A DNA stretch of 15,514 nucleotides, taken from Chromatiales bacterium (GTDB lineage Bacteria > Pseudomonadota > Gammaproteobacteria > UBA6429 > Thiohalophilaceae). Position numbers and translations under genes: made by a program. Below, piece after piece: positions 1 to 7,580 of this stretch (the first letter of the stretch is position 1; every line of letters starts with the position of its first letter). The DNA lies in NCBI GenBank assembly GCA_027001895.1, contig JALTLP010000193.1, positions 1 to 15,514 of the forward strand, given 5' to 3'. The notes below the pieces were generated by a model. That model had not been told where the DNA came from. It made no database searches and worked only from the letters and a program-made list of their open reading frames with translations.

Positions 1-213
1 TGAGCCATCCTTTTTCTGGTACACACTCATAATAGCCGGGTTATAAGCCATTGCGCCAAGTCGTTCGCTGTCGGCAACCAGCGCATTGGATGTTGCAACG
101 CCGGCTGCGGTGTATTCGGGTAAACGAAAACCACTGGCAAAGCTGTATGATTGAAAACAAAGTAGAATTGAACTCAGGCTGGCCGTAACAAGCCGTGTTT
201 TACGTTGTTTCAT
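1..213 (-). CDS. FadL/OmpP1-family outer-membrane transporter, N-terminal part (runs off the left edge)
   Basis: The first 71 codons of a protein whose remainder lies outside the window. It begins with a basic n-region (MKQRKTR) and a hydrophobic stretch ending near SYSFA-SG, a plausible signal peptidase I site at about residue 26/27. The mature start SGFRLPEYTAAGVATSNAL, followed by a segment ending AYNPAIMS, is the pattern of FadL/OmpP1 long-chain fatty-acid or hydrocarbon channels, where the mature N-terminus (usually SGFxLxE) leads into the hatch and the NPA motif. The expected product is an outer-membrane beta-barrel for uptake of hydrophobic compounds. Start choice: GGAGG at 222-226 lies 8 nt before ATG 213. 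An in-frame ATG at 228 lies upstream of that ribosome site and is less likely. Substrate cannot be inferred from this fragment. It is divergent from glyA and probably unrelated to it. Confidence 0.8.
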   Translation of the reverse strand, partial: MKQRKTRLVTASLSSILLCFQSYSFASGFRLPEYTAAGVATSNALVADSERLGAMAYNPAIMSVYQKKDGS

Positions 214-671
214 TTTGAATCCCTCCATGTGTTATAGCATCTTGTTAGTAATGCTTTATTTTATTATTTGTTAAGAATCTCACTTTAACCGGCGGGATTC
301 AAATTTAATTTTTAGTTTGTTTTTTTAGTAAACTTTTGCGGGTTTCAGTGAATCACATCAAGCCATGTTGTGCCTGTTGTAATCCACGTCTTGAGAGTTG
401 ATGCAATTTTGTTCAAACATATAACTCAGCTTCTTAAATTTCTGTCAATTCATAGCAATATTGAAGAAATTATAATCTCAAGTGTGTGTAGCTTAACGGG
501 GATAACCGGGTTGCTCTCTCTTTTTTTATTATTTCGAGCTTAAGCAGCAAGAAGGCTTTGTTTCATGCATTTTTAGCTGGAATAGGTTAAAATTCTGCCC
601 ACGATTAATATCGGTTGTCACCGGCTATTAAAAACTAACACTTTGATTTATTTATACTTTATGGGGCTGAA
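214..671. other. Divergent intergenic region between the fadL-like gene and glyA
   Basis: About 458 bp with no convincing ORF, tRNA or structured RNA. It is AT-rich and must hold the promoters of two divergent genes. On the plus strand I see TATAAT at 471-476, TAAAAT at 588-593 and TATACT at 653-658, none with a well-spaced strong -35. On the minus strand TGCTATAAC (231-239) looks like an extended -10, but a start from it would fall inside the ribosome-binding site of the fadL-like gene, so it is doubtful. No terminator hairpin and no recognised riboswitch was found. Confidence 0.6.
471..476 (+). promoter_or_regulatory. Candidate -10 box for glyA
   Basis: A perfect TATAAT in an AT-rich context, about 195 nt upstream of glyA. 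The hexamers at 16-18 nt spacing upstream match TTGACA poorly, so this is only a candidate. If real, glyA would have a long untranslated leader. Confidence 0.25.
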
Positions 672-1925
672 ATGTTTACGAATGATATGAATATTGCTGA
701 TTTTGACGACGAACTCTGGCAGTCAATGGAAAAAGAGCGGGTGCGTCAGGAAGAGCATATCGAGCTTATTGCATCTGAAAATTATACCAGCCCCCGGGTA
801 ATGCAGGCACAAGGCTCTGTACTCACCAATAAGTACGCAGAAGGTTATCCGGCCAAACGTTATTATGGTGGTTGTGAATATGTTGATGCCGCCGAGCAAC
901 TGGCGATAGACCGAGTAAAAAAACTGTTTGGTGCTGACTATGCCAATGTTCAGCCACATTCAGGCTCACAGGCCAATGCCGCTGTTTATATGGCTTTATG
1001 CCAGGCGGGAGATACGGTGCTGGGAATGAGTCTGGCCGATGGTGGTCACTTAACGCACGGCTCTAAAGTGAGCTTTTCAGGCAAAATGTATAACGCCGTG
1101 CAGTACGGTTTAAATAATGAGACCGGTGAAATTGATTACGAACAGGTTGAAGCCCTGGCCAAAGAACATAAACCAAAGATGATCGTGGCAGGCTTTAGTG
1201 CTTATTCACGTATTGTTGACTGGCAACGTTTTCGTGATATTGCCGACAGCGTTGGTGCATACTTAATGGTGGATATGGCGCATGTTGCAGGTCTGGTTGC
1301 TGCCGGTGTTTACCCCAGTCCAGTTGGTATTGCCGATGTGGTTACTTCAACTACGCATAAAACATTACGCGGCCCGCGGGGTGGTATTATCCTCGCAAAG
1401 AAGAATGAAGAAATCGAAAAGAAATTTAACTCGGCTATCTTCCCCGGTATTCAGGGCGGTCCACTAATGCATGTAATTGCAGCTAAAGCCGTAGCTTTTA
1501 AAGAAGCGCTTGAACCGGAATTTACAACATATCAGAAGCAGGTTGTGGTGAATGCACAAGCCATGGCGAAAGTGTTAATCGAGCGCGGTTATAATATTGT
1601 TTCTAAAGGCACGGACAATCACTTATTCCTTGTTGATTTAATCAACAAGGGTATGACCGGCAAAGAAGCCGATGCCGCGTTAGGCGCAGCTAACATTACG
1701 GTAAATAAAAATTCGGTGCCAAATGATCCGCAATCTCCATTTGTTACCAGTGGCTTGCGTATTGGTACACCGGCGATTACAACGCGTGGTTTTAAAGAAG
1801 ACGATGCTATTGCTTTAGCCGGCTGGATTTGTGATGTGCTGGATGATATTAGTAATCAGTCAGTGATCGATTCGGTAAAACAGAAAGTACTGGAAATTTG
1901 TAAGCGTTTACCTGTTTATAGTTAA
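672..1925 (+). CDS. glyA: Serine hydroxymethyltransferase
   Basis: A cytosolic PLP enzyme that interconverts serine plus tetrahydrofolate with glycine plus 5,10-methylene-tetrahydrofolate, the main one-carbon source. At 417 aa it equals the usual bacterial length and aligns end to end with E. coli GlyA as I recall it. Visible marks: the [11 protein letters not shown] segment (about 27-37), HSGSQAN (96-102), DMAHVAGL (201-208) with the cofactor-binding Asp and His, and [13 protein letters not shown] with the Schiff-base lysine at K230. The C-terminus ends in PVYS, close to the PVYA common in the family. Start: ATG 672 has GGGG at 663-666, five bases before it. ATG 687 ([11 protein letters not shown]) is an alternative without a ribosome site, and E. 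coli GlyA also has a few residues before MNIAD. It stands 118 nt ahead of nrdR, with a long inverted repeat between them. Confidence 0.97.
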   Translation: MFTNDMNIADFDDELWQSMEKERVRQEEHIELIASENYTSPRVMQAQGSVLTNKYAEGYPAKRYYGGCEYVDAAEQLAIDRVKKLFGADYANVQPHSGSQANAAVYMALCQAGDTVLGMSLADGGHLTHGSKVSFSGKMYNAVQYGLNNETGEIDYEQVEALAKEHKPKMIVAGFSAYSRIVDWQRFRDIADSVGAYLMVDMAHVAGLVAAGVYPSPVGIADVVTSTTHKTLRGPRGGIILAKKNEEIEKKFNSAIFPGIQGGPLMHVIAAKAVAFKEALEPEFTTYQKQVVVNAQAMAKVLIERGYNIVSKGTDNHLFLVDLINKGMTGKEADAALGAANITVNKNSVPNDPQSPFVTSGLRIGTPAITTRGFKEDDAIALAGWICDVLDDISNQSVIDSVKQKVLEICKRLPVYS

Positions 1926-1941
1926 TTTAGCTGAACCACGG

Positions 1942-2001
1942 CGACACGGCGGACACAGCGAATAAAAAAAGCATTAGATTTTCTCTGTTTCCGCCGTGTC
2001 G
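1942..2001. repeat. Imperfect inverted repeat between glyA and nrdR
   Basis: Arms of 23 nt (1942-1964 and 1979-2001) match in inverse orientation with 3 mismatches, and the outer 12 bases (CGACACGGCGGA / TCCGCCGTGTCG) match exactly. The 14-nt loop is A-rich. No U-run follows the right arm, so this is not a textbook intrinsic terminator. The CACGGCGACACGGCGGACAC pattern resembles intergenic palindromes seen scattered in many proteobacterial genomes, although that family assignment is from memory. It may attenuate glyA read-through or protect the glyA mRNA 3' end. Confidence 0.7.
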
Positions 2002-2043
2002 ATGTGATTAATAGTTGTTGAATTTATTAATCAACGAGTTTGA

Positions 2044-2577
2044 ATGTACTGTCCATTTTGCAACGCTGAAGATACAAAAGTGATCGATTCACGTTTAACC
2101 AACGATGGTTCAAGTGTGCGTCGACGGCGTGAATGTGTCAGTTGCAGTGAGCGTTTTACCACCTTTGAAACAGCCGAACTGGTAATGCCAAAGGTGATTA
2201 AAAACAGCGGCAGACGCGAACCGTTTGACGAAGAAAAGTTAATTGCCGGTATTTCCCGTGCACTGGAAAAACGCCCGGTGGATACCAATGAGATAGAAAA
2301 CAGTGTGAGTCGTATTTTAAAACGTATTCGTGCTACCGGCGAACGCGAGGTGTCCTCCACTTTAATTGGTAACTGGATAATGGATGAGTTGCGTGACATC
2401 GATCAGGTTGCCTTTGTTCGTTTTGCATCGGTTTATCGTAGCTTTGAAGATGTCAGTGCGTTTCAGGATGAAATAGAAAAATTAAAAAACGTTCCTTCAC
2501 CGGAAGACAAGCGAAAACAACAGTCATTGCTACCCGATGACGAAAACCAGTCGGTAAAAAAAGGCCGGGATAAATAA
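2044..2577 (+). CDS. nrdR: Transcriptional repressor NrdR of ribonucleotide reductase genes
   Basis: A DNA-binding repressor that senses ATP/dATP and shuts down nrd operons. The N-terminal zinc ribbon is complete: C3, C6 (CPFC) and C31, C34 (CVSC), with the basic stretch SSVRRRREC between them. An ATP-cone domain follows (about 49-139), including [16 protein letters not shown] and [14 protein letters not shown], all typical. At 177 aa it is about 28 residues longer than the 149-aa E. coli protein. The extra part is a charged, low-complexity tail after about residue 149 ([10 protein letters not shown] to KKGRDK). ATG 2044 is fixed by MYCPFC, though its ribosome site is weak. ribD starts 2 nt after its stop, so the two are co-transcribed. 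No NrdR box was seen in this window, as expected without nrd genes. Confidence 0.96.
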   Translation: MYCPFCNAEDTKVIDSRLTNDGSSVRRRRECVSCSERFTTFETAELVMPKVIKNSGRREPFDEEKLIAGISRALEKRPVDTNEIENSVSRILKRIRATGEREVSSTLIGNWIMDELRDIDQVAFVRFASVYRSFEDVSAFQDEIEKLKNVPSPEDKRKQQSLLPDDENQSVKKGRDK

Positions 2578-2579
2578 CA

Positions 2580-3671
2580 ATGTTCACTGCTTACGATTAT
2601 GAATTTATGTCACGCGCTATTCGTCTGGCAAAAAAAGGCATGGCGACGACCCGACCTAATCCGCGTGTGGGTTGTGTTATAACGCAGGACAATTGCATTG
2701 TAGGCGAAGGCTGGCATAAAAAAGCCGGTGAAGCCCATGCAGAAATCAATGCCTTGCTACAGGCAGGGGAGCAGGCAAAAGGTGCTACCGTCTATGTCAC
2801 GTTGGAGCCTTGCAGTCATACAGGTAAAACCCCGCCTTGTGCAGACCGACTGATTGAAGCCGGTGTTGCCCGAGTGGTTGCAGCCATGCAGGACCCACAC
2901 GATAAAGTAGCCGGGCAGGGTTTTAAAAAACTGGAAGATGCCGGTATTGAAGTCGATGTTGGTTTGCTCGAACAACAGGCGCGTGAATTTAATCCAGGTT
3001 TTATAAAACGTATGGAACAGGATTTGCCATTGGTCAGGGTTAAAATGGCAATGAGCCTTGATGGTCGCACTGCAATGGCCTCGGGTGAAAGCAAATGGAT
3101 AACATCCGAAGCGGCGCGTAACGATGTACAGCAATGGCGGGCTTGTAGCTGCGCCATGTTAACCGGTATTGGTACTGTGCTGGCCGATGATCCTTCCTTA
3201 ACCGTGCGCATATCGCAGCTAAACCAGAACCAACCACTAAGAGTCATCCTTGATGGTGAGTTACAAATTACCCCACAGGCGCGTTTATTCAACCAACCGG
3301 GCGATGTGCTTGTCTTTACCCAGCTTAAAAATGCAAAAAAGATTGCCGAGCTTGAAAACCAGGGGATTCATGTAAAGTGCGTGGGGAATACCGAGCAGGG
3401 CTTGAATCTGGAACAGGTATTACAGCATCTGGCCAGCCTGGAAATTAATGAAGTCATGGTCGAGGCCGGCTCACAGTTGGCCGGTAGTTTTATTGCTGCC
3501 GGGCTGGTCGACCAGCTTATTGTCTATATGGCCCCCGTGTTAATGGGCAACCAGGCTAAGGGGCTGTTTAATTTGCCATTTATTAACAAAATGAGTGACA
3601 AAATCCAGTTGAATATTGAAGATATTCGCCAAATTGGCGAAGATATTCGAATTATTGCGACACTCTCCTGA
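2580..3671 (+). CDS. ribD: Bifunctional riboflavin deaminase/reductase RibD
   Basis: Catalyses steps 2 and 3 of riboflavin synthesis: deamination of the diaminopyrimidine made by GTP cyclohydrolase II, then NADPH-dependent reduction of the ribose side chain. The N-terminal cytidine-deaminase-like domain (1 to about 145) has the zinc motif HAE (H53, E55) and PCSHTGKTPPC (C78, C87). The reductase domain (about 150-363) starts with VRVKMAMSLDGRTAMASGES and includes WITSEAARNDVQQWR and GTVLADDPSLTVR, then the late VEAGSQLAGSF and LVDQLIVYMAP segments. Its 363 aa are close to the 367 aa of E. coli RibD, so both domains are intact. It lies 2 nt after nrdR and 23 nt before ribE. The ribosome site is poor, suggesting translation coupled to nrdR. 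Confidence 0.97.
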   Translation: MFTAYDYEFMSRAIRLAKKGMATTRPNPRVGCVITQDNCIVGEGWHKKAGEAHAEINALLQAGEQAKGATVYVTLEPCSHTGKTPPCADRLIEAGVARVVAAMQDPHDKVAGQGFKKLEDAGIEVDVGLLEQQAREFNPGFIKRMEQDLPLVRVKMAMSLDGRTAMASGESKWITSEAARNDVQQWRACSCAMLTGIGTVLADDPSLTVRISQLNQNQPLRVILDGELQITPQARLFNQPGDVLVFTQLKNAKKIAELENQGIHVKCVGNTEQGLNLEQVLQHLASLEINEVMVEAGSQLAGSFIAAGLVDQLIVYMAPVLMGNQAKGLFNLPFINKMSDKIQLNIEDIRQIGEDIRIIATLS

Positions 3672-3680
3672 CATACCTTA

Positions 3681-3686
3681 TATAAT
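3681..3686 (+). promoter_or_regulatory. Perfect -10 hexamer directly in front of ribE
   Basis: TATAAT lies 8 nt before the ribE ATG, in the only gap between ribD and ribE. GCGACA at 3657-3662 (4 of 6 to TTGACA) lies 18 nt upstream as a possible -35. Transcription would begin about 2 nt before the ATG, and no Shine-Dalgarno is visible for ribE, so an internal promoter making a nearly leaderless mRNA is possible. Chance occurrence in AT-rich DNA cannot be excluded. Confidence 0.35.
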
Positions 3687-3694
3687 AGTCCGTT

Positions 3695-4351
3695 ATGTTT
3701 ACTGGAATCATACAGGCCAGGGGCCGGATAAAAGCCGTTGTTCCCACCGGGGACGATATGCGGTTGCGCGTCGAAACCGGCAAGCTCGATTTAGGGGATG
3801 TGGCATTGGGTGACAGTATTGCAGTTAATGGTGTTTGTCTGACCGCGGTGGAATTGCCTGGCGATGGTTTCTGGGCCGATGTGTCCGGCGAAACGCTGGC
3901 ACATACCACTATGAATTCGCTAAAACCGGGCAGCGTTGTTAATCTTGAAAAGGCGTTAACTCCAACCACAAGACTGGGTGGTCATCTGGTAAGTGGTCAT
4001 GTTGATGGTGTGGGTGAAGTGGTTTCGCGTTCAGTTGCCGGGCGTTCTGAACAGTTTAAAATTAAGGCACCGGATGAACTGGCAAAGTATATAGCAAAGA
4101 AAGGTTCAATTTGTGTCGAAGGCATCAGCCTGACCGTTAACGAAGTGAAAGGTGCGGTTTTTTCGCTTAATATTGTACCACACACACTGGAAGAAACATC
4201 GTTGCAGCAAATAAACAAGGGTGCAAAGGTGAATCTGGAAGTCGATCTTATTGCACGCTATTTAGAACGGTTAGTACTCGGTGAACAGGCGGCTAAAGCC
4301 GGTTCAGATCTCAGCATGGAATTTTTAGCACAACACGGGTTTATAAAGTAA
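3695..4351 (+). CDS. ribE: Riboflavin synthase, alpha subunit
   Basis: The last step of riboflavin synthesis: dismutation of two 6,7-dimethyl-8-ribityllumazine molecules into riboflavin and a pyrimidine that is recycled. The 218 aa comprise two tandem lumazine-binding domains. Domain 1 (about 1-97) begins with the obligatory MFTGI and contains SIAVNGVCLTAVE (41-53). Domain 2 (about 98-200) begins GHLVSGHVDGVGEV and contains SICVEGISLTVNEV (138-151), the internal repeat of the first. Length is typical. The MFTGI start fixes ATG 3695 even though no Shine-Dalgarno precedes it. The gene is called ribC in E. coli and Pseudomonas and ribE in Bacillus. It is followed after 5 nt by ribBX. Confidence 0.96.
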   Translation: MFTGIIQARGRIKAVVPTGDDMRLRVETGKLDLGDVALGDSIAVNGVCLTAVELPGDGFWADVSGETLAHTTMNSLKPGSVVNLEKALTPTTRLGGHLVSGHVDGVGEVVSRSVAGRSEQFKIKAPDELAKYIAKKGSICVEGISLTVNEVKGAVFSLNIVPHTLEETSLQQINKGAKVNLEVDLIARYLERLVLGEQAAKAGSDLSMEFLAQHGFIK

Positions 4352-4356
4352 TTAAC

Positions 4357-5463
4357 ATGGCATTAAACACAACGAAAGAACTTATTGAAGATTTTCGTCA
4401 GGGCAAGATGGTTATCCTGATGGATGATGAAGATCGCGAGAACGAAGGTGACTTAATCATCGCGGCCAACATGGTACAGGCAGAGGATATTAATTTTATG
4501 GCCAGGTTTGGGCGTGGTCTAATTTGCCTGACCTTAACGGAACAGCGTTGTGAACAATTAAATTTACCGCTGATGGTTACCGACAACAACGAAGCCCACG
4601 CAACTAATTTTACTGTTTCAATTGAAGCTGCTAAAGGAGTCACAACGGGTATATCTGCTGCAGACAGGGCGGTAACCGTACAGGCTGCTGTGGCAGAAAA
4701 TGCAAAACCATCCGACATTGTACAACCCGGTCATATATTCCCGTTAATGGCGCAACCGGGTGGCGTGCTCACCCGTGCCGGTCATACTGAAGCCGGTTGT
4801 GATCTGGCAAGACTTGCAGGCAAAGAGCCGGCTGCCGTGATTGTTGAAATACTTAACGAAGATGGCTCCATGGCTCGTCGTCCGGATTTAGAACTGTTTG
4901 CCAAAGAGCATAATTTAAAAATTGGCACCATAGCCGATTTAATTGAATACCGTTTACATAATGAAAAAAGTGTTGTGCATGTTGCTGAATCAAGTTTGCC
5001 AACCGAGTTTGGTAACTTCCAGTTACATGCTTTTCGCAATGCTCATGATGGTAGCGCACACCTCGCACTGGTTAAAGGTGAAATCGACTCAGACAAACCG
5101 GTATTGGTACGTGTACATGTAGAAAACAGTATTTGTGATTTCTTTGCAAGTAAACGTGCCGATTGTGGCTGGCCATTGCATGACGCGATGAAGCGGGTTG
5201 CAGAAGAAGGAACCGGTGTTGTTGTTATCCTGCGACCGGGGAATGATGAGTCTATCTTTAGCCAGGTATCAAGATACAGCAAGGAAGATAACAATGAAGA
5301 TATTCCGCATGTTGAACATAAGGATGATTTAAGAACATTTGGCGTAGGCGCACAGATATTGGCTGAACTGGGTGTTCGCCATATGCGGGTACTGAGTGCA
5401 CCGAAGAAGATGCATGCTTTATCTGGTTTCGGTCTGGATGTCGTCGAATATGTTCAAGATTAG
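4357..5463 (+). CDS. ribB: 3,4-dihydroxy-2-butanone 4-phosphate synthase with degenerate GTP cyclohydrolase II-like domain (RibBX type)
   Basis: The RibB half (about 1-205) makes the four-carbon unit of lumazine from ribulose 5-phosphate. It has the metal and substrate motif DDEDRENEGDLIIAANMV (23-40), THATNFTVSIE-like sequence (about 81-90), GHIFPLMAQPGGVLTRAGHTEAG (125-147) and DLARLAG. The C-terminal half (about 206-368) has the GCHII framework (VRVH at 251-254, DCGWPLHDAMKRVAEEGTG) but lacks key residues. In the HSEC...CDC zinc site of RibA, the first Cys is N257 and the second is A268, with only C270 left, and the RQEGR-G-GL loop is replaced by RPGNDESIF. It is therefore unlikely to open GTP. 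This matches the ribBX variant described in Proteobacteria. A separate ribA is expected elsewhere in the genome. Start ATG 4357 follows ribE by 5 nt. Confidence 0.94.
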   Translation: MALNTTKELIEDFRQGKMVILMDDEDRENEGDLIIAANMVQAEDINFMARFGRGLICLTLTEQRCEQLNLPLMVTDNNEAHATNFTVSIEAAKGVTTGISAADRAVTVQAAVAENAKPSDIVQPGHIFPLMAQPGGVLTRAGHTEAGCDLARLAGKEPAAVIVEILNEDGSMARRPDLELFAKEHNLKIGTIADLIEYRLHNEKSVVHVAESSLPTEFGNFQLHAFRNAHDGSAHLALVKGEIDSDKPVLVRVHVENSICDFFASKRADCGWPLHDAMKRVAEEGTGVVVILRPGNDESIFSQVSRYSKEDNNEDIPHVEHKDDLRTFGVGAQILAELGVRHMRVLSAPKKMHALSGFGLDVVEYVQD

Positions 5464-5465
5464 GA

Positions 5466-5581
5466 CGAATAATGTGGGCTTATATAACTGTGTTAAACTC
5501 TCATCGAAAATGCTCATTCACTACGTGTGAACTGCGCGTTTCTCTTCGAGTTTGTCTTGTTATATAAGCCCGCATTATCCG
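5466..5581. repeat. Long palindromic element between ribBX and ribH
   Basis: The arms 5466-5488 and 5559-5581 are inverted repeats: 20 bp (5469-5488 with 5559-5578) differing at one position that would be a G-U pair in RNA, plus two more pairs after a mismatch. Each arm contains the self-complementary TTATATAA. Inside, AAACTC (5495-5500) pairs with GAGTTT (5548-5553) and TTCAC (5517-5521) with GTGAA (5527-5531), so almost the whole 116 bp can fold into one long hairpin. It starts directly behind the ribBX stop codon. AAGATT occurs just outside on both sides (5456-5461, 5585-5590). No U-run follows, so it is not a standard terminator. It could be a MITE-like unit or a regulatory or processing hairpin. 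Confidence 0.75.
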
Positions 5582-5631
5582 TGTAAGATTTATATTAAGT
5601 TTAGATGCTTTGAAAATTAAGGAACAGAAGT

Positions 5632-6102
5632 ATGAATACAAAAACAATTGAAGGTGGTCTGGTTATAAATGGCGCACGCTTTGGTATTGCGGTTGCGCGC
5701 TTTAACAGCTTTGTTGTTGAAAGTTTACTGGACGGTGCAGTTGATACCTTAAAACGTCACGGTGCAAGTGAAGCGGATATCGAAGTGGTACGTGTTCCCG
5801 GTGCCTTTGAACTACCATTGGCGATTCAGCGTATGGCAAAAAAAGGTCAGTACGATGCAATAATTGCACTCGGTGCAGTCATTCGTGGTGGTACGCCACA
5901 CTTCGACTATGTTGCTGGTGAATGTGTTAAAGGTATGTCACAGGTTTCCTTGCAGGCCGATATTCCTGTTTCTTTTGGCGTGTTAACCGTTGATACTATC
6001 GAGCAGGCGATTGAACGCTCGGGCACTAAGGCTGGCAATAAAGGTGCAGAAGCAACTTTGTCGGCTATTGAAATGGTTAATCTTTTGAAAGAAATAGGTT
6101 AA
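5632..6102 (+). CDS. ribH: 6,7-dimethyl-8-ribityllumazine synthase
   Basis: Condenses the RibD product (after dephosphorylation) with the RibB product to form lumazine, the substrate of riboflavin synthase. Its 156 aa equal the family norm for these capsid-forming or pentameric enzymes. Motifs: [16 protein letters not shown] (21-36) with the FN substrate-binding pair, [10 protein letters not shown] (55-64), [16 protein letters not shown] (79-94) with the proposed catalytic histidine H90, and [13 protein letters not shown] (114-126). Start: AAGGA at 5619-5623 sits 8 nt before ATG 5632, one of the better ribosome sites in the cluster. It is separated from ribBX by 168 nt holding a palindrome, and nusB follows after 7 nt. 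Confidence 0.97.
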   Translation: MNTKTIEGGLVINGARFGIAVARFNSFVVESLLDGAVDTLKRHGASEADIEVVRVPGAFELPLAIQRMAKKGQYDAIIALGAVIRGGTPHFDYVAGECVKGMSQVSLQADIPVSFGVLTVDTIEQAIERSGTKAGNKGAEATLSAIEMVNLLKEIG

Positions 6103-6109
6103 ACATTCA

Positions 6110-6550
6110 ATGAAAGTAAGTGCTCGCAGTCGTGCAAGACAACTGGCCGTTCAGGGTTTATACGAATGGCATTTAAGTGGTAATAGTATTGATGATATTG
6201 CGCGGCAATGTCTCGATGCCAAGCGTGGTAAAAATCTGGATGAAAAGTACTTTGAAGAATTAATTTTTAAAGTTGCTTCTATGGCTGAGAAACTGAATGA
6301 GACTCTTGTTCCGTTTTTAAGTCGGGATATGAGTGAAATCGATCCAGTTGAACGTGCTGTTTTGCAATTAGGGGCTTACGAGTTAACTGAAAAAACGGAT
6401 ATCCCCTACAAGGTTATTATTAACGAAGCAATTGAACTGGCTAAAACATTTGGTGCAGAACAAAGCCATAAGTTTGTTAACGGTATCCTGGATAAGGTTG
6501 CTGAAAAATTCAGAGCCGTTGAATTTAACAGCCAGGCCCGATCTAAATAA
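6110..6550 (+). CDS. nusB: Transcription antitermination factor NusB
   Basis: An all-helical RNA-binding protein that joins NusE (ribosomal S10) on boxA of rRNA leaders and stops early termination. The 146 aa compare with 139 in E. coli. Visible family marks: RSRARQLAVQGLYEWHLSG at the N-terminus (6-24), FLSRDMSEIDPVERAVLQLGAYEL in the middle, and PYKVIINEAIELAKTFGAEQ followed by SHKFVNGILDKVA near the C-terminus, all strongly conserved in proteobacteria. It lies 7 nt after ribH, as in most gammaproteobacteria, so it shares the ribH transcript. The ribosome site is weak (TAAACATTCA). The few extra C-terminal residues (VEFNSQARSK) look like a disordered tail. Confidence 0.96.
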   Translation: MKVSARSRARQLAVQGLYEWHLSGNSIDDIARQCLDAKRGKNLDEKYFEELIFKVASMAEKLNETLVPFLSRDMSEIDPVERAVLQLGAYELTEKTDIPYKVIINEAIELAKTFGAEQSHKFVNGILDKVAEKFRAVEFNSQARSK

Positions 6551-6603
6551 GCACCAGGCTCAACAGATAACATAAAGCATATAAATATAAAAACAACACA
6601 ACC

Positions 6604-7566
6604 ATGCCCTTATCTGAATTTGATGTTATTAAAAACTATTTTTCTAACATTACAAGTTCAGCGCAAAAATCCGATATTTCTCTTGCCATAGGTGACGATG
6701 CGGCCGTGGTTTCGCTACCAGCCGAAAAAGAACTGCTGGTGTGCACCGATACACTTAATGTGGGTATTCATTTCCCCGAAAAAACAAGTGCGGCAGATAT
6801 TGCCTATAAAGCCCTGGCGGTTAATTTAAGTGATATTGCGGCAATGGGTGGCGAACCAAAATGGTTTACTCTTAATATTTCGTTACCAGAAATAAGCGAA
6901 AGCTGGCTGCAAGAGTTTTCTCAGTCGCTGGCAGAACTGGCTGCCAGGTATAAGCTGGTTTTAATTGGTGGTGATACCACACGGGGGCCGCTAAGTATAA
7001 GCATTACCCTGGCCGGGCATGTGCAGAAGAACAAGGCGCTGACCAGATCAGGCGCACAGGCAGGCGACAAGGTTTATCTCAGTCACTGCACGGGTGAAGC
7101 AGCCTGTGGGCTGGATATTATTTTAAATAATAAAAGTATCAAAAAAGATAAAGAATATTTTATCAAACAGCTTAACCGGCCTGAGCCAAGGGTTGAGTTG
7201 GGACTAAAACTACAGGGCATAGCCAATGCCTGTATTGATGTGTCAGATGGTTTGCTGGCAGATGTTACACATATTGCCGCGGCCAGTAACAAGGGTATAA
7301 ATATTTTTCTGGACTCTTTGCCATTGCCTGCAATAGACGATATTGAACAGGCACAGCGATATGCCTTAAGCGGTGGCGATGATTATGAGCTTGTTTTTAC
7401 TGTCGCAGATAAAAATACCGGCTTACTACAAAGTTTACAAAAACAACTGGATATTAAGTTACACTGTATTGGTGAAGTTATAACTGAAGCTGGCGTGCAA
7501 GTGCTGGACAAAGAAAAAAATAATGTTGCGATAACAAAAACAGGTTATCAGCATTTTAGTAAATAA
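6604..7566 (+). CDS. thiL: Thiamine-monophosphate kinase
   Basis: Phosphorylates thiamine monophosphate to thiamine diphosphate with ATP, the last step of cofactor synthesis in most bacteria. The 320 aa are of usual length. It is a member of the PurM/SelD/HypE ATP-binding superfamily. Motifs: AIGDDAAVV (28-36, metal and nucleotide binding), VCTDTLNVGIHFP (46-58), KALAVNLSDIAAMGGEP (69-85) and LIGGDTTRGPLSIS (120-133). In the C-terminal domain are CIDVSDGLLADVTHIA and ALSGGDDYELVF. It starts 53 nt after nusB with no clear Shine-Dalgarno before ATG 6604. The leader is very AT-rich (TATAAA at 6580-6585), but I see no matching -35. No TPP riboswitch was recognised. pgpA follows after 14 nt. Confidence 0.96.
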   Translation: MPLSEFDVIKNYFSNITSSAQKSDISLAIGDDAAVVSLPAEKELLVCTDTLNVGIHFPEKTSAADIAYKALAVNLSDIAAMGGEPKWFTLNISLPEISESWLQEFSQSLAELAARYKLVLIGGDTTRGPLSISITLAGHVQKNKALTRSGAQAGDKVYLSHCTGEAACGLDIILNNKSIKKDKEYFIKQLNRPEPRVELGLKLQGIANACIDVSDGLLADVTHIAAASNKGINIFLDSLPLPAIDDIEQAQRYALSGGDDYELVFTVADKNTGLLQSLQKQLDIKLHCIGEVITEAGVQVLDKEKNNVAITKTGYQHFSK

Positions 7567-7580
7567 GGCAGAAATAAATT

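Noticed and set aside
481..530. Hairpin plus T-run (CCGGG...TTTTTTT) as a terminator or small RNA upstream of glyA
   Set aside because: The inverted bases do not form a stable stem. Only a 3-4 bp pairing with a tiny loop is possible.
2031..3292. Antisense ORFs over nrdR and ribD
   Set aside because: They are unlike known proteins and mirror the codon structure of real genes on the plus strand.
5464..5631. FMN riboswitch before ribH (or before ribD or ribBX)
   Set aside because: None of the conserved FMN riboswitch core could be found. The gap holds an unrelated palindrome, and the other rib gaps are too short.
6551..6603. TPP riboswitch or own promoter before thiL
   Set aside because: The 53-nt AT-rich gap is too short for the riboswitch, and the TATAAA at 6580-6585 has no acceptable -35.
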